DNA of 9,368 nt, taken from an uncultured Aquificaceae bacterium. GTDB taxonomy: Bacteria > Aquificota > Aquificia > Aquificales > Aquificaceae. The notes under the pieces are model-generated. The model was not told the origin of the DNA, did no database searches, and saw only the letters and a program-made list of their open reading frames with translations. Where the stretch lies: assembly GCA_938002625.1 (NCBI GenBank), contig CALLAD010000098.1:1-9368 (forward strand), given 5' to 3'. Positions 1 to 4,284 of the stretch are shown here, piece after piece. Both the position numbers and the translations under genes were made by a program. Each line of letters opens with the position of its first letter. The first letter of the stretch is position 1.

Positions 1-52
1 TTGTGTCCATCTGCACATGAATTTCAAGACCTATAACTGGCTCAAATTCCAT
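1..52 (-). CDS. gatB: Asp-tRNA(Asn)/Glu-tRNA(Gln) amidotransferase subunit B, N-terminal fragment
   Basis: Only the first 17 codons lie inside the window; the gene continues beyond the left edge. Read on the minus strand from an ATG at 52-50 they give MEFEPVIGLEIHVQMDT. This matches the highly characteristic GatB opening (M-x-F-E-x-V-I-G-L-E-V/I-H-V-Q/E). GatB is the kinase/transamidase subunit of the GatCAB complex. It activates Glu-tRNA(Gln) or Asp-tRNA(Asn) with ATP and amidates it with ammonia from glutamine. The gene is divergent from rdgB with 15 bp between start codons. No Shine-Dalgarno sequence precedes the ATG, and a candidate -10 lies 7 nt upstream. The identification rests on a short peptide, but the motif is distinctive. 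A gltX gene later in the window fits functionally. Confidence 0.86.
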   Translation of the reverse strand, partial: MEFEPVIGLEIHVQMDT

Positions 53-55
53 GTT

Positions 56-61
56 TATAAT
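56..61 (+). promoter_or_regulatory. candidate -10 element of rdgB (TATAAT)
   Basis: A perfect TATAAT ends 6 nt before the rdgB ATG at 68, placing the expected transcription start essentially on the start codon (leaderless mRNA). The -35 region, around 33-38 inside gatB, has no good match to TTGACA. The hexamer is seen directly; its activity is inferred. Confidence 0.5.
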
Positions 62-65
62 TTTA
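60..65 (-). promoter_or_regulatory. candidate -10 element of gatB (extended, TGC-TAAAAT)
   Basis: On the minus strand TAAAAT occupies 65-60, preceded by TGC at 68-66, giving an extended -10 of the TGn type. Only 7 nt separate it from the gatB ATG, so transcription would begin at or next to the start codon. No convincing -35 is visible at the usual distance, which would lie inside rdgB. It overlaps the rdgB -10 by two bases. Confidence 0.45.
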
Positions 66-67
66 GC

Positions 68-673
68 ATGCTTGAAAAACTACTACTTGCCACTACCAAC
101 AAGGGCAAGATAAGGGAAATAGAAAGCATCTTTAGGGGATCGGGCATAGAGTTGATATTGCCTGAAAAATCCATAGAGGTGGAAGAAGATGGAAAGACCT
201 TTTTGGAAAATGCCTACAAGAAAGCAAAAGCTTATTACGAAGTTTATAAGATTCCAACTCTGGCGGAAGATTCGGGCTTAGTGGTGCCAATCCTTGATGG
301 GTATCCTGGTATATATTCCAGCAGGTTTTATAGCATAGAATGGGGTGGTATAGAAGAGGTAGAAGATACAAAGGATAGGGCAAACATTAAAAAATTGCTT
401 AGGCTAATGGCAGGGAAAGAGGACAGAAGGGCTTATTTTATTACTTTTGCGGTGGTGTATATGGGAGATGTGGGAATTTGGGCGCAGGGCATATGCAAAG
501 GTTATATCCTTTATGAAGCGAGGGGAGAAGGTGGTTTTGGTTATGACCCTATTTTTCAACCAGAAGGCTACGAAAGAAGCATGGCAGAGCTAAAAGAAGA
601 GGAAAAGAATGCCATATCCCACAGGGGAAGAGCTATGAGAAACCTTATAGAGCTTTTGAAAAGGCTAAAATAG
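68..673 (+). CDS. rdgB: non-canonical purine NTP pyrophosphatase (XTP/dITP diphosphatase), RdgB/HAM1 family
   Basis: This 201-aa protein hydrolyses dITP, XTP and ITP to monophosphates and pyrophosphate, keeping deaminated purines out of DNA and RNA in the cytoplasm. Family hallmarks are all present: the N-terminal TTNKGK nucleotide-binding loop (residues 9-14), Glu40, the AEDSGL motif with the catalytic Asp68, the PGIYSSR stretch (80-86), FGYDPIF (157-163) and the C-terminal SHRGRA (184-189). Length is normal for the family. The start at 68 is chosen over the upstream ATG at 17. The 17 extra residues would lie antisense to the gatB start, do not resemble the family, and homologues begin a few residues before the TTNKGK loop. 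It is the first gene of the plus-strand run; two TAG codons in tandem end it, 4 nt before the next gene. No Shine-Dalgarno sequence is seen. Confidence 0.93.
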   Translation: MLEKLLLATTNKGKIREIESIFRGSGIELILPEKSIEVEEDGKTFLENAYKKAKAYYEVYKIPTLAEDSGLVVPILDGYPGIYSSRFYSIEWGGIEEVEDTKDRANIKKLLRLMAGKEDRRAYFITFAVVYMGDVGIWAQGICKGYILYEARGEGGFGYDPIFQPEGYERSMAELKEEEKNAISHRGRAMRNLIELLKRLK

Positions 674-677
674 TAGT

Positions 678-1079
678 ATGAAGATAGCCTTTATATCCAC
701 TCACAATGCCGTAAGGAGTATAATGGCAGAGGCAGTAGCAAGAAAACTATCAAGGTCTGCCCTTCTATCAATGGAAATTTACTCAGCGGGAGTGGAACCA
801 GTAGATAAAATACCAGAGGAAGTTATTAATCTCCTTAAAGAAAAGGGCTACCCAGTAGAAAACTTATATTCCAAGGACATAGGCTCCATTCCCTACCGAG
901 ATATAAACATAATAATAACCCTCTCTCCAGAGGCAAGGGATAGATGCCCCTATTTAGAAAACCATATAAGGCGGGAGCACTGGACAATTGAAGAAGCAAA
1001 AAATCTAAGGAGGGAAGAGCTTTTAAAGGTTTTGGAGAACGTAGAGAGACAGGTAAAGGAGTTTTTGAAAATAACTTAG
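678..1079 (+). CDS. ArsC-like / low-molecular-weight phosphatase-fold protein lacking the catalytic cysteine (probable pseudo-enzyme)
   Basis: This 133-aa protein belongs by sequence pattern to the LMW protein-tyrosine phosphatase / thioredoxin-coupled arsenate reductase family. The N-terminal P-loop region reads AFISTHNAVRSIMAEA, where active members have C-x5-R-S. Asn10, Arg13, Ser14 and MAEA are kept, but the nucleophile position is Ser7 (codon TCC, 696-698). Of the two downstream redox cysteines of arsenate reductases, the first is Ser83 (TCT, 924-926) and the second is retained as Cys90 (TGC). The general-acid loop, normally H-W-x-x-D-D-P-A, reads HWTIEEAKN (101-109): Glu for Asp, and the proline missing. 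The long C-terminal helix is intact. The gene starts 4 nt after rdgB and is probably co-transcribed. Known family activity is arsenate reduction or phosphotyrosine hydrolysis; neither is expected here. It may bind phosphate or arsenate, or a protein partner. Fold assignment is solid; function is unknown. Confidence 0.8.
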   Translation: MKIAFISTHNAVRSIMAEAVARKLSRSALLSMEIYSAGVEPVDKIPEEVINLLKEKGYPVENLYSKDIGSIPYRDINIIITLSPEARDRCPYLENHIRREHWTIEEAKNLRREELLKVLENVERQVKEFLKIT

Positions 1080-1124
1080 GCTTACACTTGCTATAAGAAA
1101 GGTTTATGTTAATTTATTTTTAAG
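1080..1124 (+). promoter_or_regulatory. intergenic region before lysR with extended -10 and LysR-box-like dyad
   Basis: This 45-bp gap is the largest in the window. It contains TGC-TATAAG at 1089-1097, close to an extended -10, about 27 nt before the lysR ATG. The dyad CTTA-N9-TAAG (1081-1084 / 1094-1097) includes a T-N11-A spacing (T1083, A1095), the generic shape of LysR-family binding sites, and it overlaps the -10. That would suit autoregulation. An AT-rich stretch closer to the ATG (TATTTT, 1115-1120) is an alternative -10. The dyad arms are only 4 bp, so chance is possible. Confidence 0.35.
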
Positions 1125-2045
1125 ATGATTGACATTAGCAAGCTTAAAACTTTTGTAGTGGTTGCAGAACTTGGTAGCTATTCAAGAGCTTCGGAGGTGC
1201 TTTACATAACACAGCCAGCAGTAACTCAGCAGATAAAAGTTCTTGAAAAAATAATGGGAGCAAAGCTATTTCAAAGGCAGGGGGGCAGAATTGTCCTTAC
1301 GGAAGAGGGTAAAAGGATATACCAGATAGCGAAAGAACTACTTATGAACTATGAGAGCTTGATGGAAGAAATGTCAAAGATAAAAACCTATTTTAAGGAT
1401 ACTCTTCTTTTGGGCATTAGCACAACCCTTAGCGAGTATAAGGTACCAGAGCTTATAGTGGAATTTCATCAGATGTTCCCAAGTATATCCATAAGGATAT
1501 TGGTTGATAATTCTCAAAGGATAGAAGAGGCTTTGCATTCGGGCGTGCTTAACTTGGGCATAATAGAAAGGGAGCCATCGGAGAGGTTTAACTCTATAAA
1601 ATGGTTTATGGATGAAATCCTTTTCTTTACCCATCCATCTCACCCCTTTGCGAAAAGGAAAGAAATACAGCCAGAAGAACTTTACGAGGTTGACCTTATC
1701 TTTAGGGAAGTTAGCTCTGGGACAAGAAAAGTTGTAAGGGATGAGCTAGAAAGACTTGGAATAGTCTTTGAAAGATTGAGGATAAAAATAGAAATAAATT
1801 GCGGAAGGTCCATACTTAGCATGGTCAAAAAGGGATATGGCTGTAGCTTTTTATCAAGGGGAATAATAGAAAAGGATATAGAAAGTGGAGATGTGGTGCC
1901 TGTAAAAATAAAAGGTTTTAATGCACAAAGATGGTACTATATCATCTATCCAGAGTACACAAAACTAACCCTTCTTTCAAAAAAGTTTTTGAAATTCCTC
2001 CTTTCTAAGACTGGTTTGGTGGTAAAGGAATGGGAAAGGGTGTAA
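1125..2045 (+). CDS. LysR-family transcriptional regulator
   Basis: This 306-aa protein has the standard LysR layout. A winged helix-turn-helix DNA-binding domain covers residues 1-64, with the typical SYSRASEVLYITQPAVTQQI recognition region and the wing ending in TEEGK. A linker helix follows to about residue 90. The periplasmic-binding-protein-like effector domain runs from about 92 to 295, with LLLGISTTLSEYKVPELI opening subdomain I. It would act in the cytoplasm as a tetramer, activating or repressing genes in response to a small ligand. The ligand cannot be read from the sequence; the effector domain looks generally like CysB/CbbR-type members, but I do not assign it. It follows the ArsC-like gene after 45 bp that hold a possible own promoter. 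Its last 16 bp overlap the HAD gene, so those two are almost certainly co-transcribed. No clear Shine-Dalgarno precedes the ATG. Confidence 0.92.
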   Translation: MIDISKLKTFVVVAELGSYSRASEVLYITQPAVTQQIKVLEKIMGAKLFQRQGGRIVLTEEGKRIYQIAKELLMNYESLMEEMSKIKTYFKDTLLLGISTTLSEYKVPELIVEFHQMFPSISIRILVDNSQRIEEALHSGVLNLGIIEREPSERFNSIKWFMDEILFFTHPSHPFAKRKEIQPEELYEVDLIFREVSSGTRKVVRDELERLGIVFERLRIKIEINCGRSILSMVKKGYGCSFLSRGIIEKDIESGDVVPVKIKGFNAQRWYYIIYPEYTKLTLLSKKFLKFLLSKTGLVVKEWERV

Positions 2046-2698
2046 TTTTTGACGTGGATGGCGTTATAGTGGATGTGAGCCAATCCTATCACCATGCCAT
2101 AAAGTATACGGCGGAGAGATTTTTAAAAAGGGAAGTACCTTTAGAGGAGGCTTTAAAAATAAAGTTTACGAAGGGAATAAACAATGACTGGCTTGCCACT
2201 TTGGAAGTTATAAGGGAATTAGGCGGGGAAGCAAGACTTGAGGATGTGATAGAGGTCTTTAATCATATATACAAAAGCCTTAGGGAAAAGGAAAGGCTCC
2301 TTCTTGATGGTAATTTTTTTGAAAAGCTTAAGGGTTTTGGCTATTCCTTGGGTGTGGTCACTGGGCGGCCAAGGGAAGACCTTAACTACCTCTTTGAAAA
2401 ATTTGGCCTATATCCCTACTTTGATTGCATAGTTGATGAGGATACTATACAAGAAAAGGAACTTAGAAAACCACACCCATACGCTCTTAACTTATGCGTA
2501 AGCTCCCTTGGAATAGATAAGGGTGTATACGTAGGTGATAGCCTTGCCGACTGGCAAATGGTAAAGGATTACGTAGAATTATACAAAAAGCCCATGGCTT
2601 ATATACATGTAGGAGAAAAAATAAAACCAGAAGGTGTTATGGTTGTTTCTTTTGATAACCTTCTTGAAGCTCTTCAAGAGGTCTTGCAGAATCTATAA
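2030..2698 (+). CDS. HAD-superfamily hydrolase, subfamily IA, probable small-molecule phosphatase
   Basis: This 222-aa protein carries all four HAD motifs: DVDGVIVD at 8-15 (nucleophile Asp8, acid/base Asp10), VVTGR at 109-113 (Thr111), Lys147 in RKPHP, and VGDSLADW at 168-175 (Asp170 and Asp174 for magnesium). The helical cap inserted after motif I places it in subfamily IA. Residues 15-54 contain DVSQSY and a GINNDW segment. These resemble a HAD-IA subfamily of unknown function (I believe TIGR01548, recalled from memory). The substrate is not known. The first 16 bp overlap the end of lysR in another frame, implying translational coupling; AAAGGA sits too close to the ATG to be an ideal ribosome site. 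The last 62 bp lie antisense to the trm112-like gene. Enzyme class is confident, substrate open. Confidence 0.88.
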   Translation: MGKGVIFDVDGVIVDVSQSYHHAIKYTAERFLKREVPLEEALKIKFTKGINNDWLATLEVIRELGGEARLEDVIEVFNHIYKSLREKERLLLDGNFFEKLKGFGYSLGVVTGRPREDLNYLFEKFGLYPYFDCIVDEDTIQEKELRKPHPYALNLCVSSLGIDKGVYVGDSLADWQMVKDYVELYKKPMAYIHVGEKIKPEGVMVVSFDNLLEALQEVLQNL

Positions 2699-2837
2699 GA
2701 AGTATGGGAATATCATCCTCTATGGGATAATAAACTTTACATTTATTACATATGAGTACCTTTTTTTCTTGTTCATAGATAAGCTCTCCCTTACACTTTG
2801 GGCAGGCGAGAATTTCTAAGAGCTCCTTGCTTATCAT
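2637..2837 (-). CDS. Trm112-family (YcaR/UPF0434-like) small zinc-ribbon protein
   Basis: This 66-aa protein begins MISKELLEILACPKCKGEL and carries two CxxC pairs, Cys12/Cys15 and Cys30/Cys33, expected to bind one zinc ion. The core continues to YPIEDDIPILLIDSARPLE, the signature of the Trm112/YcaR family. In eukaryotes and archaea Trm112 activates methyltransferases acting on tRNA, rRNA and release factor; the role of bacterial relatives is less settled. The start at 2837 is preferred over a longer reading from 2927. The extra 30 residues would overlap moaA and do not resemble the family, whereas GGGAGG lies 8 nt before this ATG. The start is 4 nt after the moaA stop, so it is the last gene of the moaE-moaA run. 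The tail after residue 54 is an extension encoded in the antisense overlap with the HAD gene. Confidence 0.87.
   Translation of the reverse strand: MISKELLEILACPKCKGELIYEQEKKVLICNKCKVYYPIEDDIPILLIDSARPLEELQEGYQKKQP
2662..2679. repeat. inverted repeat in the HAD/trm112 antisense overlap (8-bp arms, 2-bp centre)
   Basis: TCTTGAAG, CT, CTTCAAGA is a perfect dyad near the 3' ends of both convergent genes. The position suits a bidirectional stop signal or RNA-end hairpin, but neither strand has a T-run after it, and the tight centre makes a weak hairpin. It is coding on both strands. Confidence 0.3.
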
Positions 2838-2841
2838 ACCC

Positions 2842-3843
2842 TTATCCTCCCACCTTAAACATTTCAATTTTCTTAACTTCCATTCCCTTTTCCAATAGTT
2901 CAAGCCTTTCTTCTGAATACCTATCATCCCTCTTGGACCATATGCTTATAATAGCTTCCCTTATCTCCTCTTCTCCAGCTCCAGACCTTATTAGACTTTT
3001 TATATCATAGCCATCCTGTGCAAACAGGCAGGTAAGAATTCTACCATCGGCAGTTAGCCTAAGTCTGTTGCAATCTCTACAGAAAGGCTGCGTAATGGAG
3101 GATATAAAGCCCACCTCAAGCCCATCGTCTACGTATCTGTACCTTTCTGCCACTTCACCCCTGTGGCTTTTCTCCACGGGCTCAAGAGGAAAATGTTCCC
3201 TTAAAAGATTAAGCATTTCCTTTACAGAAAATACCCTTTCCAAAGACCAATCTTTGGCACTTCCAACATCCATAAACTCAATAAACCTAACTATAACACC
3301 CATTTTCTTAAAAAACTTAGCTATGTCCACTATTTCATTGTCGTTTACACCCCTTACGACGCATACGTTAACCTTAACTGGCCATAATCCAGCCTTGAGA
3401 GCTTCCTCTATACCTTCAATTATGTAAGAGACTTTTACTCCCTTACCCACCATCCTTGAAAAAACTTCATCCCTTAGAGAATGGAGGCTAACGGTTATTC
3501 TCTTTAAACCAGCAAGCTTTAAATCCCTTGCCTTTTCCTTTAGAAGAAAACCATTGGTAGTCAGGCTTATATCTTCTACGGGAAGCTCTGCCAACATTTC
3601 TATTAGCCTTTCTATCCGCCTCCTAAGGAGTGGCTCTCCACCTGTAAGCCTAAGTTTTTTTATTCCAAGGGGAAGTACAGCCTTTGAGAATTTTACAATC
3701 TCTTCAAAGCTAAGAATATCTTCACGCTTAAAGAATTCATAGCTTTCACCCTCTGGCATGCAAAAAAAACATCTAAAATTACATCTATCGGTTACCGATA
3801 TCCTTAGGTCTCTGATTTCCCTTCCAAGCTTATCCAAAATCAT
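2842..3843 (-). CDS. moaA: GTP 3',8-cyclase MoaA (radical SAM, molybdenum cofactor step 1)
   Basis: This 333-aa radical-SAM enzyme converts GTP to 3',8-cyclo-7,8-dihydro-GTP, the first committed step of molybdopterin synthesis. The N-terminal cluster motif is Cys21-x3-Cys25-x2-Cys28 in the segment [13 protein letters not shown]. The SAM-binding GGEP is at 68-71. The C-terminal second [4Fe-4S] site is Cys255, Cys258 and Cys272, with the substrate-binding NRLRL segment directly after Cys258. The protein ends in Gly-Gly, as required in characterised MoaA proteins. The start at 3843 is chosen because its ATG overlaps the moaE stop as ATGA, and because homologues begin with a sequence like [10 protein letters not shown]; a reading from 3858 adds only five residues. 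Expression is presumably coupled to moaE. All catalytic residues I can check are present. Confidence 0.95.
   Translation of the reverse strand: MILDKLGREIRDLRISVTDRCNFRCFFCMPEGESYEFFKREDILSFEEIVKFSKAVLPLGIKKLRLTGGEPLLRRRIERLIEMLAELPVEDISLTTNGFLLKEKARDLKLAGLKRITVSLHSLRDEVFSRMVGKGVKVSYIIEGIEEALKAGLWPVKVNVCVVRGVNDNEIVDIAKFFKKMGVIVRFIEFMDVGSAKDWSLERVFSVKEMLNLLREHFPLEPVEKSHRGEVAERYRYVDDGLEVGFISSITQPFCRDCNRLRLTADGRILTCLFAQDGYDIKSLIRSGAGEEEIREAIISIWSKRDDRYSEERLELLEKGMEVKKIEMFKVGG
2846..2851 (-). promoter_or_regulatory. strong Shine-Dalgarno sequence for the trm112-like gene
   Basis: GGGAGG on the minus strand lies within the last codons of moaA, 8 nt before the ATG at 2837. It is the best ribosome-binding site in the window and decides the start of the small gene. 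Its strength contrasts with the absence of such sites before the operon-leading genes. Confidence 0.75.
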
Positions 3844-4262
3844 GCTCCAAGCACCCATTCACTTTTACCATCCTCAAAAACCTCCTTTTTCCATATGGGA
3901 ACTCTCTTTTTTACCTCGTCCACCACGTACCTGCAAGCCCTAAAGGTTTCATCCCTATGCCCACCAAAAACCACAACCATAAAGGAAGGCTCTCCCACCC
4001 TTACTATACCAAGCTTGTGATGTATAAAAACCTCCTTGACGGGGAATAAATTTAAAGCTTCTTCCCTTATCTCCTCCATAACCTTTATAGCCATTTCTGG
4101 AAAAGCTTCGTAATAGAGTTCAACCACAGGCCCATCCTCTGGTGCAGACCTTGCTATTCCAAGAAAAACAAGGCTTGCTCCACATTCCTTTGGAACTTGA
4201 TAGCTTGAAAGCACCCTTTCTGCTCCTATCCATTCTACTCCAAGATATACTTTGGGAACCAT
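3840..4262 (-). CDS. moaE: molybdopterin synthase catalytic subunit MoaE
   Basis: This 140-aa protein is the large subunit of molybdopterin synthase, which uses MoaD thiocarboxylate to put the dithiolene sulfurs on cyclic pyranopterin monophosphate. Recognisable segments are [12 protein letters not shown] (28-39, with Arg38), YYEAFPEMA (50-58), [12 protein letters not shown] (80-91), the GGHRDETF loop (100-107) and PIWKKEVF (122-129), whose Lys125/Lys126 include the catalytic lysine position. Length matches the family. It leads the moaE-moaA-trm112-like run and overlaps moaA by 4 bp; no moaD is present here, so it must be elsewhere. The ATG at 4262 is preceded by no Shine-Dalgarno, and a -10-like element lies 5-7 nt upstream. 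The first 25 residues are less conserved, so a slightly later start cannot be fully excluded. Confidence 0.93.
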   Translation of the reverse strand: MVPKVYLGVEWIGAERVLSSYQVPKECGASLVFLGIARSAPEDGPVVELYYEAFPEMAIKVMEEIREEALNLFPVKEVFIHHKLGIVRVGEPSFMVVVFGGHRDETFRACRYVVDEVKKRVPIWKKEVFEDGKSEWVLGA

Positions 4263-4266
4263 TGGA

Positions 4267-4272
4267 TATAAT
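4267..4272 (+). promoter_or_regulatory. candidate -10 element of glnE (TATAAT)
   Basis: A perfect TATAAT ends 12 nt before the ATG at 4285, giving a predicted leader of only about six bases. No Shine-Dalgarno lies between. The -35 position falls inside moaE and lacks a good match. The dyad TTGG-N12-CCAA (4262-4265 / 4278-4281) flanks both -10 elements of this gap and could be an operator, although the arms are short. Confidence 0.45.
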
Positions 4273-4275
4273 ATA
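4268..4275 (-). promoter_or_regulatory. candidate -10 element of moaE
   Basis: The minus strand reads TATATTAT across 4275-4268, containing the alternative hexamers TATATT and TATTAT, which end 7 and 5 nt before the moaE ATG. Transcription would start at the start codon or within a base or two. It occupies almost the same bases as the glnE -10. No clear -35 is visible. Confidence 0.4.
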
Positions 4276-4284
4276 AACCAAGTT

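Noticed and set aside
17..67. Upstream ATG extending rdgB by 17 residues
   Set aside because: The extension runs antisense to the gatB start, does not resemble the family, and begins upstream of the probable promoter.
2838..2927. 30-residue N-terminal extension of the trm112-like gene
   Set aside because: It overlaps moaA, is unlike the family, and the GGGAGG site points to the ATG at 2837.
3068..3742. Plus-strand open frames opposite moaA
   Set aside because: They are Ser/Leu/Pro-rich antisense shadows of a gene with complete MoaA motifs.
4252..4284. Earlier in-frame ATG for glnE
   Set aside because: It would overlap moaE and include the TATAAT element; the 11 extra residues have no family support.
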